A DNA stretch of 64,000 nt from Astrocystis sublimbata. Taxonomy: Eukaryota > Ascomycota > Sordariomycetes > Xylariales > Xylariaceae. How positions within the stretch are numbered: the stretch's first letter is position 1; the number at the start of each line of letters is the position of its first letter. The position numbers and the translations under genes are program-made. The DNA is taken from assembly GCA_022453515.1 (NCBI GenBank), contig JAJNNY010000020.1:496001-560000 (forward strand), written 5' to 3'. Shown piece by piece: positions 36,021-46,700 of this stretch. The notes beneath the pieces are model-generated. The model was given only the letters and a program-made list of their open reading frames with translations, had not been told where the DNA came from and did not search any database.

Positions 36021-38491
36021 ATGTCATTTCCGACTTACCAGAGGAAGCTCGGAAGGTTGTTTGGAGGTATAGATGATGGAGCGGGTGGGACCAATGAAAC
36101 CCAGCCCGTCCCGAAGCATCCAGTCGGATCACGGATAGGATTCCTGGATATAACAGAGATCCAGACTCCAACACTTACTGGCGTTGACGAGCAAGTCTTG
36201 CTAACGAAGGAATATACGCAGCAACTCCACAAGAAGAGTGAACAAAGTATACGAAAGTATGACTCATATGCTTTGCTGATGCGGAGAGTCGTGCAAAACG
36301 ACGGGAAGAGACATATTCGCCTACGCTCTGAGCTATGTCTGCAATCCAGTTCGCTCTGTAGCATAGTGAGGGAAATAGTCACCAGCACTTATGATAGTCT
36401 TAGTATTACGGCCACCCCTATTGTCTTTCCTGAACCCTTCTATGAGCTATTCTTCAAGAGAGATGAGATTGATCATTACGAAGGAGAAGGTCAGAAAGAA
36501 GTCAAACTGTTGCATGAATTCATGCAGAAGCAGAAACCCCTGCAGGATAGTATCGAGCAGTATGACAAGCTACTCCCTGCCGGAAAGATCAGCTACATGA
36601 ATTTATGGATATTATTCCCACCCAACGAGTTGTTGTACGTGAAGGGCAAATACTTTGAAGAGTGCTGGCTTTGTCGCGACATCCATATTGAACCTAGGAA
36701 GTTATCCTGGGTAGTCCACGGGATTCGGCTTGATTATGATGGCCAAAGAATTGGGATGGCCAGGCAGTCTTCTGAGATTTCTTTCAAGAGGTCGAACGGT
36801 GGCATTATGGACTTATCACATCTTCCCATTGCCCCCTTCCACTTGCTTTCAGAGCAAGAAAAAGACAGGGTCAGTGCACGATTTGTCAGCCGTGGGAAAT
36901 TACTTCGGAATATTCTCAAAGACAACCTTCTCGGTTTTGCTTGCAAGGAATACGAAGGTCCTACATGGAGAAATTTCAGAAAAGAGGGCCCCGAGGAAGA
37001 CGAAGAAGTACCTCCACACAAACAGGTCAGGAAGTCCGAGATGTTCATCACGTATATTACACGCACTTATACAAATTCAGATCAATGAGCGGGTAGTTGT
37101 CGACTATAAATCGTTTCTGGAGCAGGATCCAGGGCAAACATCCGATCTTGTGGAGATTAAAAAGAAACCGACGCAGTCCAAAGCCGCCGATGAGGAGATG
37201 GCGACCGATTTCGTGGACATGGACCATGGAATTGACGATATCGCGATTTCTTCGATAGAAGATCCAACTGATCCTAGCAAAGGGGCTTTCGAGGCTTTAC
37301 TCGAAAGCGTTCGGAGCGAGTACAAGATCGCAGAACTAGACGATCTCCTACTTTTGTCGCCACCGTGTGTTCCTGCGTACGGATTAAAGTCGAAGGAATG
37401 GGGCTGGGTACTTATTGAGAAGCTCGAGCAGACAAATTTCAACACTAGAGCTTTTGAGTTGCTGCAATTAGAAGAGGCAACTAAGAAGCTCGTCCAAGCA
37501 TTGGTATCAGGCGCCCAAAGTCCCCAGACTGATCACTTCGATGATATCATCCGTGGCAAAGGGAAAGGATTGGTAATGCTTTTGCACGGGTACGCAATAG
37601 TACCCAATATCACGCGAACGAAGGCATGTTATGTTAACCCGAGCATAGGAATCCTGGTGTCGGTAAGACCCTAATGGCAGGTAAGCGAGCCACAGTATAT
37701 ACACATTATTTTCAACTCTTTAACGTTCTTGTTCAGAAAGCATCGCGGAGCTAAGAGAATCGCCCTTATATAGCGTCTCAGGTGGAGAGCTAAGTACCAG
37801 GGTGACGAGGGTCGAAACCAGGCTGAACGATATATTCAAGCTGGCCAAACGCTGGAATGCTATTGTCCTGGTAGATGAGGCTGACGTTGTCCTAACTAAG
37901 AGAAGCGCGGTCGAGATTGAGAGGAACTCCTTAGTCGCCGGTACGAAATTTTCTCTTTCCCCATACACATTTTTGATTGGAAAATGGAGAGCTGCTAATG
38001 CACTACAATAATGCTTAGTGTGGTTAAGAATGATCGAATACTTTGAAGGGGTTTGTTTCCTTACGACAAACCGCCGTGATGAACTTGACGAAGCATTCAA
38101 AAGCCGGATCAATTTGACCATAAACATGCCTGAACTCAATCCTACCCATCGCGCAAGGGTTTGGGAGAATTTGATCACAACCTACAACAAGCGTGTGGAA
38201 GGGGACTTCATCTGGACCAACGAGATGTTTCATGCGCTTGGGGGACTGCAGATCAATGTCAGATTTCCGGCAATACACTATACTATCACTAAACGACGCT
38301 AATTTTACGTGCATATCTAGGGGCGGGTCATCAAGAACATTTTGAGAACAGCAGAGTATTTTGCACGGTCCACAAACAGCAAAATGACAGCCTCACATGT
38401 CAACGACGTGATTAAAGTTGAGCTGTCAGAGACAACTGATGCTAAGAACGTATGCAGTGAGATGGACGAATTGTTAAAAGTGCCTGTTTGA
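36021..38491 (+). CDS. AAA ATPase with fungal DUF7025-type N-terminal domain
   Basis: Six exons (36021-37025, 37081-37589, 37649-37680, 37737-37940, 38019-38257, 38321-38491) give 719 residues in frame. The N-terminal half, with SYMNLWILFPPNELLYVKG, fits the domain found before the ATPase in many fungal AAA proteins (DUF7025). The ATPase core has Walker A GNPGVGKT (about 504-511), Walker B IVLVDEAD (about 557-564), sensor CFLTTNRRDELDEAF and a likely arginine finger in FKSRI. The lid follows with RVIKNILRTAEYFA. Two of the five introns use weak donors (GTCAGG at 37026 and GTCAGA at 38258), but both restore the conserved sequence exactly. Such ATPases are numerous in filamentous fungi and are related in shape to the Bcs1/AAA group; substrate and location are unknown. 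Confidence 0.85.
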
Positions 38492-39890
38492 AACCTCATA
38501 AGAAGGTCGGCTCTATTGTTGACCTGCATTCATCAATCACTCAATGTAACAAAGCCGGCTTAGTTACAGGTGGCTGCTGGTGATATCCAGCATTCCCTTC
38601 GTACTGGTCTTACTCTCAATTTATGAACCATCTGACTCCAAGAGTTTCTGGTATATTTCATTTGTGCATGTATGTAGACACCATTGCGTGACGCCTTTTC
38701 TCCGGGGTGTTGGGAAGGCCAAGCTAACCTAAAGTACTCAGGTATCCTGGCTCATTCACCTTCGGCAACTCCAATAAACTGTTGTCTGCAAGTAAAAAAA
38801 GCCGACTACGTATACTGCCATGGAAATATGAATATAATAGTGATTGCATGAAAAGTATCGATGCATGTAACTACTATATTAACTGCACGGTGTGCCAAAA
38901 GCACACAGAATAACCTCGCCATGTCAGTGGCCCGAGCCGGGGTACTCACCTGTCCCACAAATGAATTGGCCCTGCATCGAAATAGGTTTCCGAAGCTGCT
39001 TGTAAATTTGTTGAATTTGTATTGAGGGTTTCTTGCTGTATAATCTTCTAGGTGGGAGATTCTATGGAACGGAAATAATTACAGATAGACCTAAGCCAGC
39101 CGTATCCTGGCCGTCTAAGCAATTGTCCCACACCTAGCCTTTAAAGCCCTTTCCAGTCTGCCGAGACCAGTCTGAGAAGCAAGAATGAAGGGAGCATGAC
39201 ATAGCTGAGTCTTGCATAGGAGCTGTGATCTAGTAGTGATCCCGAGTCGTGAGATAAGCTCGTTGTCACACTGTCTTAATGGGACATACTCTTAATCTAG
39301 ACCAAAGAAGCCGTTCTGTGGCCAAGGCATATCAGCGACAATAAGAATGGCCATAGGAAACCAGAATCTGTCTTATTTTGTATACCAGTAGAGTGGTACG
39401 CTGTTGGGCGGGGTAGTAGTAATGATTACTGGGTGTTTCCTAGCAACGGCTCCTTACCTACTTCAAACATCAGTTGACCATCGGTCGGAATCTACTTTTG
39501 CGTAGGCAGCGTAACATTTGTTGGTTGTGGCCAACAGGCTGCATCAACAGTCCCCTAAACAGCGGAATCTGCATGCTCTATTACGTCCTCAGTATCATCC
39601 GTCATGTAATGACATTGTGGGTACTTAGGTATGTACTTAAGTGTGTACCTACAGTTGGTTCACTTCAGCCGGGCTAAAGACATACCGAATTGGTAATCTC
39701 AGGCAAATGCTATATCAGGTTTCAAAACATGAGTCCCAAACCAACAATATACGAACTTGTGGAAATGGGCGTTTTTGACAGTATACATTATTGATCTCGT
39801 ATCTATTTCCTTCAGGGAAACTTGGTTCTCACATTTATGATATAGCTTACTACCATATAGGTAGCCCTTAGTCTTGTTATCTTACCCAAC
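38492..39890. other. Intergenic, no gene seen
   Basis: 1.4 kb between two + strand genes, marking the change from the accessory block to the metabolite block. Contains a CTTAGGTATGTACTTAAG palindrome-like stretch near 39625. No coding frame is supported. Confidence 0.45.
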
Positions 39891-41101
39891 ATGTCCCGCA
39901 TCGCCCCTTATGCCGAGCTATTCAAAGACCCCAAGGGTCCCGGCGATGACCGCCCTACCGCGGCCCAGATCGTGGCGGATCAGGGCCTCATTGATAGCCC
40001 CGAGTGGAAAGGCAGGTAAGCTTGATAGATATCCTTGAGGAGCTCTGGGTCTAGGAAGTAACATCAATGTCCATGATGCAGAGTCGTTCTCATCACCGGC
40101 TGCTCGCCCGGCGGGCTGGGGCCCGAAGCCGCCAAGGCGATTCGCCTCACGGGCGCAGATATATACATCACAAACCGGAACATCAACAAGGGCAAGCAAG
40201 TCGCGCAGGAGCTTTTGGCCGATGGCAAACAAGCTGGAAAGGTCGAGGTCCTGGAAATGGACCTGAGCTCGCTAGGAAGCATCCGCGCTGCAGCACAAGA
40301 GTTCCTCCGCATGAGTGGAAACAAGCTCAATGTACTGATCAATAATGCCGGTGAGCACCTCCTGTGCCGATGCATTTATCTTTTGTGCCCTACTAACCCG
40401 CATTTAGGAGTCATGGCGCCTCCCTATAGCAAGACCGAAGATGGATTTGAGATCCAGTTCGGCACGAACCATCTTGGTGTGTACTTCCCACTCACCCACT
40501 CCCCAAGCACGCTTAGACGACAGCAACTAAATTCTCTCCAGGTCACTTCTACCTCTTCAACCTCCTCAAAGACGCCCTCCTCGCCTCCGCGACACCCACC
40601 TTCTGCTCGCGCGTCATCTCAGTGTCGTCATCCGCCCACCGCAACACCACCATGCAGTTAGACGACCTCAACTGGGAGAAGCGCTCGTACCTGGCCATGA
40701 AAGCCTACGGCCAGTCCAAGCTAGCCAACGTGCACTTCGCCAACGAGCTGGACCGCCGGTTCTCGGCGCAGCACCTGCGCGCCAACAGCATGCACCCGGG
40801 CGGCATCCTGACCCCGCTGGCGCGCCACCTGCCGCTCGAACATAGCGAGGGGCTCAAGGACATCCCCGAAGTCTACCGCTGGCTTATGACGCCGGCGCAA
40901 GGCGCTGCTACAAGCACCTGGGCTGCGGTGACAAGAGAGCTTGAGAATCGCGGCGGCATGTATTTGGATGAGTGCGCTGAGGCTGTTCAGGTCGAGCCTG
41001 AGCCGTATTACCTCCCTGGCTACGGGCCGCAGGCGATGGACCCGGCGACGGAGAAGGGGTTGTGGGAGGCTAGCTGCGAGTTGGTTGGGATTAAGGAGTA
41101 A
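39891..41101 (+). CDS. Short-chain dehydrogenase/reductase, Bli-4/retinol dehydrogenase-like
   Basis: Four exons (39891-40015, 40082-40350, 40408-40476, 40542-41101) give 340 residues. The Rossmann motif TGCSPGGLG is at residues 47-55, NNAG after LNVLI, and the catalytic Tyr/Lys pair in AYGQSKLA preceded by ISVSSSAH. The N-terminal extension of about 40 residues before the first strand (ELFKDPKGPGDDRPTAAQIV) is typical of the fungal light-induced alcohol dehydrogenase Bli-4 group. The enzyme would reduce a carbonyl or oxidise an alcohol with NADP(H) or NAD(H). It is 0.5 kb upstream of a GMC oxidoreductase on the same strand and at the edge of the PKS block, so a tailoring role is possible but not shown. 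Confidence 0.85.
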
Positions 41102-41645
41102 TGGCGCCTTTGGAGATGGATACTTACCTACTGGGAGGGGATGCGCTTGTAGTAGGGTGGCCGCCTTGTGGCTTGTCGCATATAACAGGATGGCGACTAA
41201 TTGATTGTTGGTTTTACATGTACGTGTGTCATCGGAGGGAAACGAAGATACATTTGTCTGGGTTACCCAGCACGGCGCTACTTTCGAAATGATAATTGAG
41301 CCGATATCACCGGCCAATTGAATTTGTGCATGTTTGGTCTAGGAACATAATGCAGAATAGGATACAATTACTAACGGTTGATGCATATAACATCCAACTG
41401 CAGATTGACAACAACTAGTAGGTATGTGAGGGATCGGAATCCCGGAATATATCCTAACACCATTGCCAAGCCACATCCATGAAGATGCAGAATCACATTT
41501 GGGTATGCCCCTCCTACTCTATATAGAAAATACCTATTTAAGTAAGTCATCATACGGGAAAGAGACCGGGCACACCGCCACGAGCCAGTCATCATCAAAG
41601 CTCCCCCGCGACAACCAGTCAGCCCAGTATCATCAATCAATCACA

Positions 41646-43271
41646 ATGGGCAATTCAGCAACAGCAGACTACATCGTCATCGGGGGTGGCTTGACAGGAT
41701 GCCTCATAGCGTCTCGGCTCAGCCAATCCCCCCAAAAGCCCAAAGTCATCTTATTAGAGGCGGGGTCCGATCCATCCGGCAACGCCGCCGTCTCCGGCTT
41801 CTTGGCCGGCCTGTCGCTTCTCGGGGGCGAGTTCGACTACAATCATGCGAGCGAACCCGTCGCGAATACCGCAAACCGCGTGCACAACTTCAATCTCGGC
41901 AAGGGGCTTGGCGGAGGCAGCATCTTGAACTACGGAGGCTGGCTGCGGGCCGACGCTGCTGATTACGATGCATGGGCCAAGATCGTGGGGGATGACCGTT
42001 GGAGCCACGATGGCCTCAGACCGTGGTTTCGCAAAACTGAGCACTTTCACGACGATGATGCCGACGCTGATGAGCATGGCTTTGAAGGCCCTATGCACGT
42101 CACCTCGGTCTCTGCTGCAGAGTCAGGTGCGCGCAAGTATCCCCTCCGCGAACCTGTGGGGCAGGCCTGGAGCGAGCTTGGGATCGTCCCCAATCTCCAG
42201 AAGCGAGACGGTTCGATTACAGGGTTGACGGAGATGTGGGAAAACGCTCGCCACGGGATGAGACAGCCGTCAAACGTCGTTTACCCCCTCGACGATGTGC
42301 AAGTCCACACCAATACGGTCGTGCGCAAAGTCACCTTTACCGACGGCACTGCTGATGGAGTCGAGCTAGAGGATGGCTCTAAGATCGCTGCGAGAAAAGA
42401 GGTCGTTATTTGCGCCGGTGCTTACGGGACCCCTCAAGTCCTCATGCGTTCCGGGGTCGGTCCGACGTCCATTCTCACCGAACATGGGATCCCCATCGTC
42501 CACGACGCTCCAGAAGTCGGTCGCAATCTCCACGACCACTTCGCGATATACCTAGCCTTCCGCCTCCGTGACCCATCCCGCGGCTACGCGTTAGGAAGCC
42601 CCGCGTGGCAGGATCCCGCCATGTTCAAGGGACTTGCATGGGACTGGGTAGTAAGTTCGCCGCTCCCAGAAGAGATCAGCGAAAAACACAATATCGAAGC
42701 GAGAGAGCAGAGTCGGAATCTCTACGAGGTCATTACTCTCTATCTTGCGCCCGGCATACCAGGGATCCCACTCGACGGCACCCACATTGCCACTTCTACA
42801 ATGCTATTACTGCCTACCTCTCGGGGACGCGTGTCAATCCGATCCAGCAGCGCCAATGACCCTCCTCGCATTGAACCCAACTACCTCGACACGCCTCTCG
42901 ACCGCGATACTCTGCTCCACGCGACTCGCCAGACCTTGCGCCTGATTCTCGCAACGAGGTCGATGGGGTACATTGTCGAAAGCGAAACCCCTCCGTCGGG
43001 GGAAGGCTTGGATGGTCTAGAGCCGCTCACGGCTGATTCTAGCAATGACGCGATTGAAGATAGGATCCGACGCACGGGGATGCAGCACCATCACTCTGGT
43101 GGCACGGCGGCGATGGGAAAGGTGGTTGACGTGGAAGGCAGGGTCATGGGAGTCAAGGGGTTGCGATGTGCTGATGCAAGCATACTCCCGATTCCGCTTG
43201 GCGGGCACCCGCAGGCTACCCTGTACCCCATGGCTGAACAGCTCGCCTCCATGATCATCGAGAATGCGTGA
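41646..43271 (+). CDS. GMC family FAD-dependent oxidoreductase
   Basis: A single exon of 541 residues. I chose the ATG at 41646 (MGNSATADYIVIGGGLTG) because the FAD-binding GGGLTG sits 13 residues later; a longer frame upstream is not needed. GMC signatures follow: GKGLGGGSILNYGG, EVVICAGAYGTPQVLMRSGVGP, and near the C terminus HHHSGGTAAMG (His 481-483) and GGHPQAT (His 521), the His/His active-site pair of the family. There is no signal peptide, so it is probably intracellular. Members oxidise alcohols with oxygen, and cluster members often turn a benzylic or primary alcohol into an aldehyde; that substrate is inference. The 3' end faces the PKS 3' end. Confidence 0.88.
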   Translation: MGNSATADYIVIGGGLTGCLIASRLSQSPQKPKVILLEAGSDPSGNAAVSGFLAGLSLLGGEFDYNHASEPVANTANRVHNFNLGKGLGGGSILNYGGWLRADAADYDAWAKIVGDDRWSHDGLRPWFRKTEHFHDDDADADEHGFEGPMHVTSVSAAESGARKYPLREPVGQAWSELGIVPNLQKRDGSITGLTEMWENARHGMRQPSNVVYPLDDVQVHTNTVVRKVTFTDGTADGVELEDGSKIAARKEVVICAGAYGTPQVLMRSGVGPTSILTEHGIPIVHDAPEVGRNLHDHFAIYLAFRLRDPSRGYALGSPAWQDPAMFKGLAWDWVVSSPLPEEISEKHNIEAREQSRNLYEVITLYLAPGIPGIPLDGTHIATSTMLLLPTSRGRVSIRSSSANDPPRIEPNYLDTPLDRDTLLHATRQTLRLILATRSMGYIVESETPPSGEGLDGLEPLTADSSNDAIEDRIRRTGMQHHHSGGTAAMGKVVDVEGRVMGVKGLRCADASILPIPLGGHPQATLYPMAEQLASMIIENA

Positions 43272-43752
43272 AAATGTGTTGAGATGCTCAAAATATGTGT
43301 CACTACTGTTTTTACACAGTCGCATTATACTGGTTTGTAATAAATAAAAGAGTCAACACAGAAAACTGGCTTAGGTAGGTAGTCTATCAGCCAGCCGCAA
43401 ATAGATTGAACAATCGCTTATGCATATTGAAACTTCGCGGTTCAATTATGCAGTGATACACTTGAAATCTTATTTGAAATCACCTTAACCGGTTTCATTG
43501 AATTGATCAATCTGTAATACATCGTGCACGAGAACTAGTTACATAAGAGAATTCGTTGCTCATACATGCATACCGCGTATACATGGTAAATCCCCCCTCT
43601 CCTCCACCCACTTCTTTGATCCTTGTGGACTCGTTATAATCTCCTTGGGCCTATTGGCCCATGACCATGCGTTAATAGTTAGATAGTCGTGGATTGGGGA
43701 ACAGTCCACTTGGAATCTTAAGCTGACATGACAAATACCATGATCATTGGGA
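43272..43752. other. Convergent intergenic region
   Basis: 481 bases between the ends of the GMC oxidoreductase (plus) and the PKS (minus). AT-rich with AATAAATAAA near 43341, a possible poly(A) signal. No gene. Confidence 0.45.
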
Positions 43753-46700
43753 CTATGGGATCTTCTTGGTTAAATTATCGCCCACCACTGTTGCAAGTGA
43801 CCCTAAAGTTTCGGTTGGGCTAAGAAGACTAAGGAACGGCACATCGACTTTGAATGTTCTCCAGAACCAAGTCCGGAACTCCGCTGCAATCATGCTATCC
43901 ATCCCGTATTGAGCCAGCGTCTTTGTGTCGTCAATCTGATCTTGGGGTAGGAGAAACAAGTCGGAGAAGCGCTTGAAAATCAGCTTCAATATTACATCGC
44001 GTAGTTGATCTCCATCTTTTGTAATAGCCATCAGTGACCCGACAAGTTGAGGCGGGATCGCCTTGATCCACTCAGGGGCGACTGAACCGAGACTGCACAT
44101 CGCGTGACTGGTCTCCTTATTGCTGTTTTTCATCGCCATTAGGCCAGCTGATATAATCATCGTGCGGGGATCCTGCATGGTTGTGTTGTCAACTTCGAAG
44201 CCTCTTGCCATCAGTTTTCTCAAACCAAAAGGCTCAAGGCCAGTGAGGACATGGCCGCTGAAAACGTTGTTGTTGCCGCTATTCTGCCTCTGAGTTGCTG
44301 AAGACAGTGCAAGATCGATGATCTTCAAGAACTCGTCCTCATTAAGAGGCTGTATACCCTTTCTGAGAAGCAATGCTTCAATTTCTGGGTTTTCATGCAG
44401 GTATCCCACGTCCGAAATCATTCCTAATCCAACTGAAACCGAAGGAATTCCTTGTTCTCGTTGCCATCTAGCAAAAGCATCCAAGAAACAATTGGCGGCG
44501 CAATAGTTGCTTTCGGTAGCTGTACCGACGCTCCCCGACACTGAGGACAGCAAAAGGAAGAAATCCAGACCATTTTCACCTACAAGCTCATGATGGAGGT
44601 TCCAAGATCCACGCCATTTCGGTTGGACACTTGTATGCCACGCTTCATTGGTCACTGCGCATATGAGTTAGCATGTGGACGATAATTGTTCGAGGAGACC
44701 TCTGAAGTGGCGGGCACCTCATGGAAGATGCACATACTAGTGGTGAAGAGTCCTTCGTGGAGTCCCATCGCGGCTTGTACAACTCCGCCAATCGAAGGTC
44801 CTGCCAAGCGACATGCCTCGACCGCGGCTTTGACGTCGCTAGGGCTGGTGACGTTTCCTCTAACAACAGATACTAACGCTCCTGCGTTTTCGAGGGTGTT
44901 CACCAACTTTTTCGCGTCTGGCTTGTCGCAGCCTGATCTTCCAAGGAAGACAAACCGTCTTGCGCCTCGATCCATCATCCAACGAGTCATACTTCGGCCT
45001 AATCCGCCAAGGCATCCCACAAGCAAGTATACCTTTTGAGAGTCGAAAATGTATTGATATTTTGTTGGTGTGACCTATACCCGAGTTAACTACCCACCAC
45101 GTTAGCTGAGTTTGGAACATGGCAAGCTTACTTCAACCAAACTTGTAGCATTTTCCATAGACAGGATGATCTTTCCAATGCGGTCTGGTTTCGCAAAATG
45201 GCGATAAGCTTTTGCTATCTCGGACACGTCGAATGTAGTGATTGGAAGTGGTCGAATCTCCCCAGACCGGTAAAGTTCCAGCATCTCTCGCAATTTCCTA
45301 GCGACGGTCAAAAATATCCAACAGTACCGTTTATTTGAAGCATATCTTACTGTCTTAAGATCCTCGTATAGTCACCACCTTGGTAGTAGAGGTCGTCCAA
45401 GTCAAAAGCGGTAAATGTCACATTGCGTAAGAAAACTCGCATATCAAGTTGCCCGGCGTCTAGCAAATCGCGCTTCCCTATCTCGATGAACCGACCGAAT
45501 TGTGCCATGCAGTTCCAACTTTCGTGCAAGAGATCGCCGACAAGGGAATTGAGAATAACGTCGACGCCGCGACCGTTGGTTCTTCTAGAAACTCCCGATG
45601 CGAAGGTGGCGTTTCTTGACTGGAATATGTTGCTCTCGGGAACACCTAACTGGTTGACCAGAAAGCTCCGTTTCGTGGGTGAACTAACCGTAGTATAAAC
45701 AGTCGCGCCGATACGTTTGGCGATGATGATGGCGGCAATCCCAACCGCACCGGCTCCGGCGTGTATCAACACTGACTCGCCAGCCTTGAGATGGGCACAA
45801 TTGTTTAGTGCATGCATTGCTGTTATATAGGCAACTGGAAGAGATGCCATTTCCACGAAACTTTCGCCTGGCAACAGTTTGTTCACCGTCCATTCGGGCA
45901 CACGCTCTGTTGTGTGGAACTGAACAGGTGCAAAGACCAACACGCGATCTCCAGGAACCATGGAGACACCTCCTCCAACGGATCTCACAATGCCGGCAAA
46001 TTCGTAGCATAAACTACCGTTCCGAACTTGAACACGCCCAGCCATATTATATATGTCTTTAGCATTAATTCCTGCTGCTTTGATGTCCACGTCAACAAAA
46101 CCATCAGGGGTTCGTGATGCTATCGGCTCACGAACTTCTTGGAGACGTATCGAGCTCATTTGTCCAGGGTTTGCTATATGCACTCGTGCGGGTTGAGCAG
46201 TGCCAAACGAAGTCGTCATGGGTCTTCTCTGGAATTCAGAACCCAAGTGATAGCCGAAGTTCTGGTTCAGGCCTGAATCCGGTACGAAGCGGCTAATATA
46301 TAGCATGGAGCCAAGTTGAATAAACTCCTTGTCATCTAAATCCTCACGAGTGTCCAATACCTTAGCGATGTTTAGGTAAGAATATTGAAGTTCCTGCTTG
46401 CTCCAACCCTTGTTGTCCCGTGACTGGCCGATGTCTAGGGTTAAGAAACGAAGCAGTGGTTGCTCGAGCATCAATGCGCGTGATAGACCGTGAACCAATG
46501 CGAGGTTTGGGTTAGATTTGCCACTCAAGGTTGCTGAGCCGTGAATCCATAACAAGTCTGAAACGACATCTGTGACATGGCGAAGGGAGTTCATCTGTTC
46601 AGGGCTCATAGTTGCTAGAACCTCGGTTTCTGTCTCAATGAGTGCGATACATACGAGCTCGCGGGTGACGCAGGTTTTGGTGAGCTCATCGAATCCAACC

